Positions 31,412 to 39,219 of a stretch of 47,586 bases of DNA are shown one piece after another; positions within the stretch are counted from its first letter, which is position 1; each line of letters opens with the position of its first letter. The DNA is from Paracoccus limosus (GTDB lineage Bacteria; Pseudomonadota; Alphaproteobacteria; Rhodobacterales; Rhodobacteraceae), in contig NZ_WMIF01000027.1 of NCBI RefSeq assembly GCF_009711185.1, forward strand, positions 1 through 47,586. Reading direction: 5' to 3'. Below the pieces are notes generated by a model. The model worked only from the letters and a program-made list of their open reading frames with translations. It made no database searches and had not been told where the DNA came from. A program made the translations under genes and the position numbers.

Positions 31412-32023
31412 TCATTTCAGGACGTAATCGACCTGCGAGCCGTCGTCGGCAGTCAGGCGGACATGCACCAGCTTGGCGCCATCATACCACAGGTCGCGGT
31501 TCAGCCCGCCGCGCAGCGCGTAATGCGTGGCCTTGACCGTGCCCGCGCCGGTGGCGATGCTTTCCGGACCCATGTTGCTGACCTTGATCGCATCGGTGCT
31601 GCCGTCGATGGTGTTGAGCACCTTCGAGGCATGGACGATATCGGCATTCCACAGGCTGGCCGGAACCAGCGGGCTCGCGCCCAGCGTGATGTCATGCGCG
31701 GTGCCGTTGTCGTCGGTCTTCGAGGTCAGCCCGGCCAGCTTGCCGCCGCGCCATGTCTCGGTGCTGGCCTGCTTGAAGCGATAGGCGCTGACGCCGATCA
31801 CCGGCACCTTGACCGAGATATTGGTGGCGATGGTGGCGGTCACGTCATTGCCCGAGCCGCTGAAGCTGACGGTGTAATCGCCGATGTCCTTGCCCTTGCG
31901 GATCACGTCGAAGGCCAGCTTGCCGCCGGCCGGCACGCTGGCCGAAGGCGAGGCCATGGCCGGGGCGACAGCCGCCAGCGCCAGCGCGGCCGCGGTTGCG
32001 AAAAGCGGGAATTTACGGGTCAT
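31412..32023 (-). CDS. exported DUF6134-family protein
   Basis: 203-aa periplasmic protein with a clear signal peptide (M-T-R-K-F-P-L-F, hydrophobic stretch, A-P-A-M-A-S). The mature part has the DUF6134 pattern: F-D-V-I-R-K-G-K-D-I-G-D-Y-T-V-S-F, then V-I-G-V-S-A-Y-R-F, T-E-T-W-R-G-G-K-L-A-G-L-T-S-K-T-D-D-N-G, and a final beta-rich segment with W-Y-D-G-A-K-L-V-H-V. Likely a beta-barrel or lipocalin-like fold binding a hydrophobic ligand. The start is at 32023 with GGAGACC before it; 12 nt earlier ATG adds a few residues. It ends the five-gene operon 35648-31412. Role unknown; possibly carries the product made by the upstream enzymes. Confidence 0.85.
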   Translation of the reverse strand: MTRKFPLFATAAALALAAVAPAMASPSASVPAGGKLAFDVIRKGKDIGDYTVSFSGSGNDVTATIATNISVKVPVIGVSAYRFKQASTETWRGGKLAGLTSKTDDNGTAHDITLGASPLVPASLWNADIVHASKVLNTIDGSTDAIKVSNMGPESIATGAGTVKATHYALRGGLNRDLWYDGAKLVHVRLTADDGSQVDYVLK

Positions 32024-32036
32024 TGAGGTCTCCATC

Positions 32037-32900
32037 TCAGATCATGCCCATGCCGATGAACAGGTTGCGGTTGGCATCCGCGATGGCGCGGCGGCCATGC
32101 ATGACGCGGGTGTTGTCCAGAACGGCGATGTCGCCATCCTGCCAGTTGATCTCATGCGTGACCTCTTCGGCGATGGCGCGGATCTCTTCGATCTCGTCTG
32201 CGGTCACGGCCGAGCCATCGGCCAGCGCATAGCGCGGCGGCTGGTAATTGTGCGACGGGCCCAGCACGGCATTGGCAAAGCCGCGCCCCGCGCCACCCAG
32301 CACCGAGGCCCGCACCGGATCGACCGTCAGCCGGTAGGTCAGCGAGCCATCCTCGTGCAGCTGGAAATCCTGCCCCGGCACGGCGGCCTTGAATTGCAGC
32401 ACATGTTCCATCCGCACCTCGTCCGGATCCGAGATGGCGGGGTGTTCATTGGCCAGATAGCGCTTCCATAGCAGTTCCGGCAGCAGGCGTTCGACCGTCA
32501 TCGGTTGCGACCAGCGTGCCTTGCGGGCGGGGTCGAAGCGGTCCCAGACGGCGCGGCCGTCGCAGATCGTGGTCTGCGAGCCCTCGAAGGCCGCCGTCTG
32601 GGCAAAGAAGGTCACGATATCGGGGCAGCGCGGGGTATTGCCGTTCTCGATATGCAGGCCGATCGGGCCCAGCCCGGCATCGACCATCTGCGTGGTGTCG
32701 GTGGTGTGGCTGCGCGCCGGGTCAAAGGTCACGCGGCGGCACAGGCTGCGCACCAGCGCCGCGAAATCCGCCATCTCGGGCTGAAAGCCGCGCAGCAGGG
32801 TCCAGCCGTCGCGGTCCAGATCCGCGCGGATGCGGTCGCGCAGCGCGGGATCTTGCAGGCCGCCGGGATGGTCGCGGTGGCGCAGGATATTGTAGTCCAT
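32037..32900 (-). CDS. TauD/TfdA-type Fe(II)/2-oxoglutarate dioxygenase
   Basis: 287-aa dioxygenase. Iron ligands: His83 and Glu85 (H-I-E-N, the Glu in place of the usual Asp) and distal His268 in N-T-R-V-M-H-G-R-R, whose Arg binds 2-oxoglutarate. The enzyme would oxidise (hydroxylate, desaturate or decarboxylate) an organic substrate with O2 and 2-oxoglutarate, releasing CO2 and succinate. Members in biosynthetic operons act on amino-acid-derived intermediates, for example SyrP-like hydroxylases and isonitrile-forming enzymes. It lies 13 nt before the DUF6134 gene and 14 nt after the SDR gene in a single transcript. Confidence 0.88.
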   Translation of the reverse strand: MDYNILRHRDHPGGLQDPALRDRIRADLDRDGWTLLRGFQPEMADFAALVRSLCRRVTFDPARSHTTDTTQMVDAGLGPIGLHIENGNTPRCPDIVTFFAQTAAFEGSQTTICDGRAVWDRFDPARKARWSQPMTVERLLPELLWKRYLANEHPAISDPDEVRMEHVLQFKAAVPGQDFQLHEDGSLTYRLTVDPVRASVLGGAGRGFANAVLGPSHNYQPPRYALADGSAVTADEIEEIRAIAEEVTHEINWQDGDIAVLDNTRVMHGRRAIADANRNLFIGMGMI

Positions 32901-32914
32901 GGGGGTCCTCGTCG

Positions 32915-33697
32915 TCAGGAAAGGCTGTCGCGGGCGGCGGAACTGACCGCCGGATCGCGCGCCAGCCGGATCAGCGCGCGGTCGATGATCGCGGGCCGAA
33001 GGCGTTGCAGGGTGACAAAGAACCGCTCGCGCGTGGCGGGCAGCTGTTCGCGCCGGCGCGCGGCGATGGCGCGCCAGGCATGGGCGGCGACGGCATCGGG
33101 ATGATCCAGCGTCATCGCCATCGGCCCGACCAGACTGTCGAAGCCATGCGCGGCATCGGTGCGGGTGCCGCGCGGCGCCAGATAGGTCACCGCGATGCCG
33201 CGCGGCGCCAGTTCGCGGCGCAGCGCGTCCGAAAGCCCGCGCAGCGCGAATTTCGAGGCCGAATAGGCGGCGAAATAGGGAAAGCCGATATCGCCGAATA
33301 CCGACCCCATATTGACCACCTGCCCCCGGCTTGCGGTCAGCGCCGGCAAAAGGTCGCGCGTCAGCGCCAGCGGCGCGGCCACGTTCACCGCCAGCGTCGC
33401 CGCGATCTGATCGTCCTGCAGCGTGCCAAGCGCGCCCGAGGGCACGATGCCGGCATTGTTGATCAGGATATCGAGCCCGGTTTCGGCTACTTTTTCGGCG
33501 ATGGCGGCCCGGCCTGCGGGGGTGGTGACATCGGCAGGCAGGATCTGGGCATCGCGCAGGGCGGCGGCGGTGTCCTCCAGTGGTGCCGGGCGGCGACCGA
33601 CCAGGATCAGGCGATGGCCGCGCCGGTTGGCCTCGATGGCCAGGGCGCGACCGATGCCGGAACCGGCGCCGGTGATCAGAACGGTTTTCGGGCTCAT
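32915..33697 (-). CDS. short-chain dehydrogenase/reductase
   Basis: 260-aa NAD(P)-dependent oxidoreductase. Cofactor motif T-G-A-G-S-G-I-G at residues 9-16, N-N-A-G at 80-83 and the catalytic Ser132, Tyr145 and Lys149 (Y-S-A-S-K). The Arg-rich R-R-P at 35-37 after the second strand suggests NADP preference. Typical of SDRs reducing ketones or acyl intermediates. The C-terminal part is longer than the core and helical. The start overlaps the AMP-ligase stop by ATGA. In this operon it presumably reduces the acyl-derived product of the ligase. Substrate cannot be predicted. Confidence 0.92.
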   Translation of the reverse strand: MSPKTVLITGAGSGIGRALAIEANRRGHRLILVGRRPAPLEDTAAALRDAQILPADVTTPAGRAAIAEKVAETGLDILINNAGIVPSGALGTLQDDQIAATLAVNVAAPLALTRDLLPALTASRGQVVNMGSVFGDIGFPYFAAYSASKFALRGLSDALRRELAPRGIAVTYLAPRGTRTDAAHGFDSLVGPMAMTLDHPDAVAAHAWRAIAARRREQLPATRERFFVTLQRLRPAIIDRALIRLARDPAVSSAARDSLS

Positions 33698-35067
33698 GCG
33701 GCCTCCTCCGCCGCGGGCAGCGGCATTTGCGCGCCCGGCACCATGGCCAGGTCCCGCGCGATGTTGCGATCGGCCGTCCCCGAGGGACGGATCAGCCCGG
33801 CATGGCGCGGGTCGGCGATGACCAGCGCCTCGGGGCGGGCATAGGCGGGCAGGGCGGCCAGCCGGGTGGCCAGCGCGGCCATGTCGGGCGCAGCCATCGC
33901 GGCCAGCACCAGCACCAGCCGGTCGCCGGGCAGCAGGACCAGCGCGGCGGCGGGAATGGCCGGATCGGCCAGCGCCGCCGCCTCGACCCATTCCGGGGCG
34001 ATGTTGCGGCCCGAGGCGCGCAGGATCATCGCATCGCGCCGGCCAAGGACGACCAGCCGGCCGTCCTCGATCCGGCCCAGATCGCCGGTGCGCCAGCCGC
34101 CCTGCTGGCGCGCGCCATGCAGATAGCCCGACATGACGGTGGGGCCGTCGACGACGATCTCGCCTGCGTCGATGCGCAATTCGACTCCCGGCACCGGGAT
34201 CATGGCCGAACCTGCGGCGGCATCGGCCGGGGTCATGGCGACGACCGAGCAGGCCTCGGACAGGCCGTAGCCCTCGGCCACCGGCAGGCCCAGAGCACGG
34301 GCCTCGGCGATCAGCGCGGGCGCGGCCGGCGCGCCGCCGACGGCGACATAGCGCAGCCCTTCGGGCGCGGGGATGCCCTGACGCAGCGCCTGCACCCACA
34401 GCGTCAGCTGGCGCGGCGCCAGCACGGTGACGGTGGGCCGGGCTTCGGCCGCCGCGCGCGCCAGCCCGCGCCCGTCGCCGGTGAACAGGCATTCGACGCC
34501 TTCGGGGCAAAGCACGGTTTCCGCCCCGGCCAGAATGGGCAGGAAGATGCCGCAGATCTGCTCCAGCAGTTGCGCCTGCGGCAGCGCCGACAGGTAGCGG
34601 TCGCCGGTATTGGCGCCGATGGCCTGCGCCAGCCCCAGACTGGAGGCGGTCAATTGCCGATCGCCCAGCACCACCCCCTTGGGCCGGCCGGTGGTGCCCG
34701 AGGTATAGATCACCCGTTCGGCCCCGCCGGCATAGGCCAAAGGCAGCGGCGCGCCGGCCTCGGGCAGCCGGTCGACCGTCACCGCCCCGGCGTCCTGCAA
34801 CAGATGTGTGACCTGCCCGGCCGAGAAAAAGCCCGGCACCGGCACGACCCGGCAACCGGCCAGTGTCGCGGCCAAATCGCCGATGACGTAATCCAGCCCG
34901 GCAAGGCGCAGGCCGACGCTGCGCGGTCCGGCGGCAAAGCCGCCTGCGGTCCGGGCGACGGTTTCGGCCAGTTCGGCCCAACTGAGGCTGCGCGTGCCGT
35001 CGCGAAAGGCGGTGGCCTGCGGGCGCTGTTGCGCGTGGCGGGCGAGTGCGTCGAAAATGGGGATCAT
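33694..35067 (-). CDS. AMP-forming acyl/aryl ligase lacking the A10 lysine
   Basis: 457-aa member of the ANL (acyl-CoA synthetase/NRPS adenylation) superfamily, shorter than the usual 500-550. P-loop-like A3 motif Y-T-S-G-T-T-G-R-P-K-G at 121-131, E-G-Y-G-L-S-E at about 256-262, and W-R-T-G-D-L-G near 342. The last motif, normally P-x-x-x-x-G-K, reads R-P-S-G-T-A-D-R: the lysine needed for adenylate formation is replaced by Thr. The enzyme may therefore work only in the second half-reaction, or use another residue. Start at ATG 35067 overlaps the upstream stop by ATGA; the longer N-terminus is read-through. It is expected to activate or load a carboxylic acid. Confidence 0.88.
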   Translation of the reverse strand: MIPIFDALARHAQQRPQATAFRDGTRSLSWAELAETVARTAGGFAAGPRSVGLRLAGLDYVIGDLAATLAGCRVVPVPGFFSAGQVTHLLQDAGAVTVDRLPEAGAPLPLAYAGGAERVIYTSGTTGRPKGVVLGDRQLTASSLGLAQAIGANTGDRYLSALPQAQLLEQICGIFLPILAGAETVLCPEGVECLFTGDGRGLARAAAEARPTVTVLAPRQLTLWVQALRQGIPAPEGLRYVAVGGAPAAPALIAEARALGLPVAEGYGLSEACSVVAMTPADAAAGSAMIPVPGVELRIDAGEIVVDGPTVMSGYLHGARQQGGWRTGDLGRIEDGRLVVLGRRDAMILRASGRNIAPEWVEAAALADPAIPAAALVLLPGDRLVLVLAAMAAPDMAALATRLAALPAYARPEALVIADPRHAGLIRPSGTADRNIARDLAMVPGAQMPLPAAEEAA

Positions 35068-35648
35068 TCGGGATGGACTCCGGTCTGAAGAGCAGGGCGC
35101 CGGGGCAGGAAGCGCAGCGGCGCGATGCCGTCCTGCAGCGCGCAAACCCAGGGCGAGGTCTGGTAATAGCGGCCCCAGCGATCGGCATCGGCCAGCCGCT
35201 CGGGCCGGGCCGGCGCCAGCGGCAGCAGCGGCACGCCGGTGCGGCGCAACAGCCGCATCAGCGGGCCGGTCGCGGTGAACAGGCCCCAGCCCGCGCCCTG
35301 ACGGCGGCCTTCGGCGGTGATCGCCTCGATCAGGCGCAGGGTCGCGGCGGGGTTGGGGCAGGCCATCGAGACGACCTCGATTACCTCATGCGCTGTGACC
35401 GGGTTGCCCGAAAGCTGGGTCAGCATCTCTTCGACCGGGCGGTCGAGATAGACCTGCGAGAAAAAGCCGCGCGCGGCATCGCGCAACCCGGCCGCGCCAA
35501 GGATGCGCCCGTTGGCACCGCGCACCACCGCCAGCCGCAGGGCGGGGACGGTGATCTCGGCGCCATGGCTGGTGCGGAAATGCGCTTCGATCATGGCGGC
35601 GGCGCCCTGCCATCCGGCGTCGCGCCAGTCCAGAAACTCACCCCGCAT
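35064..35648 (-). CDS. thermostable-hemolysin-family protein (GNAT-like)
   Basis: 194-aa soluble protein fitting the T_hemolysin family: H-F-R-T-S-H-G-A-E-I near the start, G-R-I-L-G-A-A-G-L-R-D, F-S-Q-V-Y-L-D-R-P-V-E-E-M-L, V-I-E-V-V-S-M-A-C-P-N-P (the family's E-V-x-N/S-L/M-A block), G-A-G-W-G-L-F-T-A-T, then W-G-R-Y-Y and an ending like P-W-V. Despite the name the fold resembles acyl-homoserine-lactone synthases and GNAT acyltransferases, so N-acyl transfer is the more likely activity. It is the first gene of the operon and is coupled to the ligase. A 17-bp palindrome lies about 85 bp upstream. Confidence 0.85.
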   Translation of the reverse strand: MRGEFLDWRDAGWQGAAAMIEAHFRTSHGAEITVPALRLAVVRGANGRILGAAGLRDAARGFFSQVYLDRPVEEMLTQLSGNPVTAHEVIEVVSMACPNPAATLRLIEAITAEGRRQGAGWGLFTATGPLMRLLRRTGVPLLPLAPARPERLADADRWGRYYQTSPWVCALQDGIAPLRFLPRRPALQTGVHPE

Positions 35649-35732
35649 GGCGCCCGCCTGCGGGCCGGAGAGGATCTTGGGTCGCTGTCATGGATGGCCT
35701 GCCTGTCTGTCTATGCCGCCAAAGACGGCGCC

Positions 35733-35749
35733 AAGCTTGCGGCAAGCTT
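35733..35749. promoter_or_regulatory. perfect 17-bp palindrome upstream of the biosynthetic operon
   Basis: AAGCTTGC-G-GCAAGCTT is a perfect 8-1-8 palindrome, 85 bp before the first gene (35648), inside a 231-bp gene-free spacer. A 1-nt centre cannot form a hairpin loop, so it is a DNA-binding site rather than a terminator. It may bind the operon's regulator, for example a LuxR-type or TetR-type protein. Confidence 0.55.
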
Positions 35750-35879
35750 ACGAAACCGGGGCGGCGGGCTCACATTCGCGCGACCTTGGGGGCGCATCAG
35801 CCGGGCCCGAAATGCGCGATGGCCGCATCTTGCGAGGCGGCCATCCGGTTGCGTTGTTGGGGGGCAGAATCGGGGGCGT

Positions 35880-36506
35880 TCAGAAGATGCCGAAGCCGGT
35901 GGCCAGCCCGGCCTGATGCATCAGGCGGATGGTTTCGGCGACGGGAAAGGCCGCGATGAACACCAGCGCATCGGCGAGGTTGCGGCGCAGCGCGTAAAGG
36001 TTCAGCTCGACCCCCGGCCCGGCGTGAAACAGCCACGGCCAGGGCAGGATGCGTGGCACCCGTGCGGCATAATCGTCATAGGCGGCACCGAAGGTCGCGC
36101 GCAGATAGGCCTCTTCGCGGCGGGCGGTCAGCGACAGGATCGCAAAGGCCCCGAGCCCAAAAACCACTGTCAGCGTCAGGCTGTCCAGAAGCAGCCCAAA
36201 GCCCGCAGCCCCGATGGTCGAGAACAGGTAAAGCGGGTGGCGGCAGATGGAATAGGGCCCCTCTTGCATGATCTGCGCGTTCTTGCGCCCGCCGATGTAA
36301 AGGATCGCCCAGAACCGGCCCAGCACGGCGGTGGTGATGCACAGGCTGCCCAGACTGCGCATCAGCGCCGAGGCGGCGGGGCTGTTTTGCAGCGCCGGCA
36401 CGCCAAAGATCACCGGCACCAGCGCCAGCGCAAAGAACAGCCGCAGCGTGCCGATCCGCCGCTTCTGGTTGGCCGGGCGTGCGGCCACAGACGACAGCGC
36501 GCTCAA
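35880..36506 (-). CDS. isoprenylcysteine methyltransferase-like membrane protein
   Basis: 208-aa integral membrane protein with about four or five spans and the conserved C-terminal motif of the PEMT/ICMT family: G-P-Y-S-I-C-R-H-P-L-Y-L-F-S-T-I-G at about 103-119 (the R-H-P-x-Y block), then R-R-E-E-A-Y-L-R-A-T-F-G-A-A-Y-D-D-Y-A-A-R-V-P-R. These proteins methylate lipids or prenylated substrates with AdoMet. I place the start at TTG 36506, where it overlaps the upstream TGA as TTGA, like the other joined genes of this group. Role is probably modification of a lipid or polyprenyl-linked compound made by the two glycosyltransferases upstream. Confidence 0.82.
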   Translation of the reverse strand: MSALSSVAARPANQKRRIGTLRLFFALALVPVIFGVPALQNSPAASALMRSLGSLCITTAVLGRFWAILYIGGRKNAQIMQEGPYSICRHPLYLFSTIGAAGFGLLLDSLTLTVVFGLGAFAILSLTARREEAYLRATFGAAYDDYAARVPRILPWPWLFHAGPGVELNLYALRRNLADALVFIAAFPVAETIRLMHQAGLATGFGIF

Positions 36507-37276
36507 TTTGCCACCTGCGTGCTGGCCTCGGCGGTTTCGGGGGCCAGCGTCTGGGCGGTGCGGCTCTGCGCCTGCCCCTGCGGCGAGCGCCGGATCAGCC
36601 ATGCCGCGCCCAGCAGATCGACCACGCCGACCAGCGCCCGGCCAAGGTTGGAGTATTTCGAACGCCCGGTCTTGCGTTCGCGATGGCTGACGGCGACCGG
36701 CACCACCTGCCAGCCCTCGCGCAGCATCATCGCCGGCATGAAGCGGTGGATATGGTCGAAATAGGGCAGGTCCAGATAGGCCTCGCGCCGGAACGCCTTG
36801 AGCCCGCAGCCCGAATCGCGGATGCCGTCATGCAGCAGCGCGTCGCGGATGCGGTTGGCGATGCCCGAGCCGAGCCGGCGCGACAGGGTATCCTGCCGGC
36901 GCGAGCGCTGGCCCTGCACCAGCCCGACGCGGGCGCCGTCGGCGGCCTCAAGCCGGGCCAGCAGGGCGGGGATCTGGTCGGGCGGGTTCTGGCCGTCGCC
37001 GTCCAGCGTGACGATGATCGGGGCGCGGGTGGCGCGGACGCCGGCACGGATGGCGGCGGATTGCCCCAGTGCCTGATCGTTGCGCAGCCAGCCCAGATGC
37101 GGATCGCGGGCGGCAAGGGCGGCCAGCACCTCGGCGGTGCCGTCGGTCGAGCCGTCGTCCACCACCAGAATGTCGAAGCGGCGGTCATGCAGGGCCGCAC
37201 CGATCTCGGCCACCAGCGCGGGCAGGGCGGCGACTTCGTCGCGGGCGGGAATGATGACGCAGATGTCAGATGTCAT
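36503..37276 (-). CDS. GT2 family polyprenyl-phosphate glycosyltransferase
   Basis: 257-aa cytoplasmic GT-A-fold enzyme. N-terminal I-P-A-R-D-E and V-V-D-D-G-S-T-D-G-T (about 38-47), the DxD-type L-D-G-D-G-Q-N-P-P-D (about 92-101) and the acceptor-side R-R-D/S-S-G-C-G-L-K-A-F-R-R-E and H-R-F-M-P-A-M. They match dolichol-phosphate mannose synthase-like enzymes, which transfer a sugar to polyprenyl phosphate. There is no C-terminal membrane pair, only a polar tail. It is flanked by the GT39-type gene, which would use the product. Start overlaps that gene's stop by ATGA. Confidence 0.92.
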   Translation of the reverse strand: MTSDICVIIPARDEVAALPALVAEIGAALHDRRFDILVVDDGSTDGTAEVLAALAARDPHLGWLRNDQALGQSAAIRAGVRATRAPIIVTLDGDGQNPPDQIPALLARLEAADGARVGLVQGQRSRRQDTLSRRLGSGIANRIRDALLHDGIRDSGCGLKAFRREAYLDLPYFDHIHRFMPAMMLREGWQVVPVAVSHRERKTGRSKYSNLGRALVGVVDLLGAAWLIRRSPQGQAQSRTAQTLAPETAEASTQVAN

Positions 37277-38877
37277 GGCTTGACCTCGGGCATGGGGTGA
37301 TCCGGCACCAGCCAGATCGCGTGGATCTTGTTGCGGAAGGGCAGGTGCAGCGCGGGACGCCAGCCCGGACCGGGCGAGGTGCTGGTCCCCAGGATGACGC
37401 CGCCGGGATGCGCGGCGATCCATGCGGGCAGTTCTGCGGGATCAGGCAGGTCCACCGGCCGGGTCAGCCGGCCGGCAAAGTTGAACTCGGCACTATAGCG
37501 CCCGTCGATCCAGGCGATGCCGCGATCCTGACGCGGGGCGATCACGGCGGCGATGGCGGCGGTGTCATAGCGCCGGCCCAGATCGGTCAGGCCGACGACC
37601 AGATTGGCGCTGAGCACCAGACCCAGCGACAGGATGGCGCCGCCGACGAGCCCCGGCGCGGTCAGTGCGGCCCAGATCACGGCCAGCAGGATCAGCGCCA
37701 CCGCCGTCAGCGTCGAGCTGGGATGCAGGTCGGCCAGCGCCGGCCCCGCCGGCAGCAGGCCAGCACCCAAGAGCAGGATCGCCAGCGCCGCCAGACCAAA
37801 GGGCAACACCGCCAGCCGCAGCGACACCGGCGCCGGCCCGGCCAGCCGCGCCGCGATCAGCGCCAGCGCCGGCAGTTCGGGGAACAGGTAATGCAATTGC
37901 TTGCCGCTGATCAGGCTGAAGGCGGTCAGCGCCGCAAGGCTCCAGATCAGGCACAGCCGCAGCCCGCCCTGATGCCAGTCGGCCTGCCAGGCCGCCGGCC
38001 ACAGCCGCAGCACCCAGGCCCAGGGAAAGGCCAGCAGCGGCATGAGCGCCAGATAGAACCAGAACGGTCGGGCATGGGCAAAGCTTTCGGCGACGCGGCC
38101 GGCGCTTTGCGTCCACAGGATGGCGCGGCGGTATTCGGCGCCGCCATGGATCGCCGCCGGCACCAGCCACAGCATCAGGATCAGCGCCCCGGCCAGCAGG
38201 CCCAGCCCGGTGATGCGCAACCCTTGGCGCCAGCTCGGCCGGGACGGGTGCCACAGCGGCAGCGTCAGCGCCGCCGGCAACAGATGCAGCAGCACCACCG
38301 GGCCCTTGGCCAGCACCCCCAGCGCGATGGCCGCCCCAAGGCAGAGCCACCCCAGCCGCGCACCCGCGCCGGCGCGCAACAGCGCCAGCAACCCCGCCAG
38401 CACCGCCACGCTGAGCGCGGCGTCGAACATGGTCAGCCCGCCCAAGGCCGCAAAGACCGGCAGCCCCAGCAGCGCCAGCGTCGCGCGGGTGTCGATCCCC
38501 GGCTGATCGGGCCAGAGCGCGCGGGCCAGCCGGCCGGTCTGCCACAGCATCAGCGCGGCAAAACCCGGCCCGACCATGCGTGCGGCGATGCCGCTGACGC
38601 CGGTCAGGCTCCAGACCAGATTGATGGTCCAGAACAGCAGCGGCGGCTTGTCGGAATAGGCGGCAAAGTTCTTGGTCGGCACCAGCCAGTCGCCCGACTG
38701 GTGCATCTCCCATGCCACGGCCAGATAGCGCGTCTCGTCCACCGGCAGCGCCGGGCGCAGCAGCACGCCGATCAGCGCCACCGCCAGAAAGGACAGGATC
38801 GCCAGCGCGGTGCCATAGCTTTTGCTGCCGGGTGTGGCCGACTGCCGGGGCAGGGCGCCTTGCAGCCCGGCCATCAT
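37273..38877 (-). CDS. GT39-type (ArnT-like) membrane glycosyltransferase
   Basis: 534-aa polytopic protein with about eleven or twelve spans. The first periplasmic loop carries P-V-D-E-T-R-Y-L-A-V-A-W-E-M (the D-E-x-R/Y motif of ArnT and PMT enzymes, residues 46-59) and then S-D-K-P-P-L-L-F-W, both part of the active site for sugar transfer from undecaprenyl phosphate. The C-terminal soluble part, about 120 residues, contains D-G-R-Y-S-A-E-F-N-F. It would transfer a 4-amino-arabinose, hexose or similar sugar to lipid A or another acceptor at the periplasmic side, using the donor made by the neighbour at 36503-37276. Confidence 0.92.
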   Translation of the reverse strand: MMAGLQGALPRQSATPGSKSYGTALAILSFLAVALIGVLLRPALPVDETRYLAVAWEMHQSGDWLVPTKNFAAYSDKPPLLFWTINLVWSLTGVSGIAARMVGPGFAALMLWQTGRLARALWPDQPGIDTRATLALLGLPVFAALGGLTMFDAALSVAVLAGLLALLRAGAGARLGWLCLGAAIALGVLAKGPVVLLHLLPAALTLPLWHPSRPSWRQGLRITGLGLLAGALILMLWLVPAAIHGGAEYRRAILWTQSAGRVAESFAHARPFWFYLALMPLLAFPWAWVLRLWPAAWQADWHQGGLRLCLIWSLAALTAFSLISGKQLHYLFPELPALALIAARLAGPAPVSLRLAVLPFGLAALAILLLGAGLLPAGPALADLHPSSTLTAVALILLAVIWAALTAPGLVGGAILSLGLVLSANLVVGLTDLGRRYDTAAIAAVIAPRQDRGIAWIDGRYSAEFNFAGRLTRPVDLPDPAELPAWIAAHPGGVILGTSTSPGPGWRPALHLPFRNKIHAIWLVPDHPMPEVKP

Positions 38878-39140
38878 GCCACCTCGGGGCGCTGGCGAAT
38901 CAGCATCAGGTTGCGCAGATAGACGACCAGCCCCAGCGCCTGTCCGGCGATGAACACCGGATCACGCCGCCAGATCGCATAGGCCAGCAGCGTCGCGCCA
39001 CCGGCGATGCTGAGAAACCAGAACGCATTGGGCACAACGCTGCGCTTTTGCCGCTCGCTGGCGATCCATTGCACCAGAAAGCGCGATGTAAAGAAAAACT
39101 GCCCGATAAAGCCGATGATGATCCAGATCTGTTCGCGCAT
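38874..39140 (-). CDS. lipid-A biosynthesis N-terminal-domain protein (LABN)
   Basis: 88-aa membrane protein with three short spans, starting at ATG 39140. It has the sequence pattern of the lipid A biosynthesis N-terminal domain: G-F-I-G-Q-F-F-F-T-S-R-F-L-V-Q-W-I-A-S-E, S-V-V-P-x-A-F-W and G-Q-A-L-G-L-V-V-Y-L-R-N-L. Small stand-alone LABN proteins accompany glycosyltransferases that work on polyprenyl-linked sugars and may anchor or flip the donor. The stop overlaps the first codon of the GT39-type gene, so it leads a coupled operon. Confidence 0.88.
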   Translation of the reverse strand: MREQIWIIIGFIGQFFFTSRFLVQWIASERQKRSVVPNAFWFLSIAGGATLLAYAIWRRDPVFIAGQALGLVVYLRNLMLIRQRPEVA

Positions 39141-39219
39141 CTTCCGTTCCGCTAGCCTCACCTCTGCCGTATGTCGCGCGGACCTTACGGATGGCTGACG
39201 AAGCGGAAGGGGAACCAGA

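Noticed and set aside
32915..35188. 757-codon frame that seems to fuse a long protein to the SDR
   Set aside because: Only its last 260 codons (SDR) are real; the remainder is out of frame with the AMP-ligase gene and has shadow composition.
31412..35648. Isonitrile or NRPS biosynthetic cluster
   Set aside because: There is a TauD-type enzyme and an AMP ligase, but no acyl carrier protein, thioesterase or NRPS module.
37270..38922. 550-codon plus-strand frame opposite the GT39-type gene
   Set aside because: Gln/Arg/His/Pro repeats are the antisense reading of membrane-span codons.
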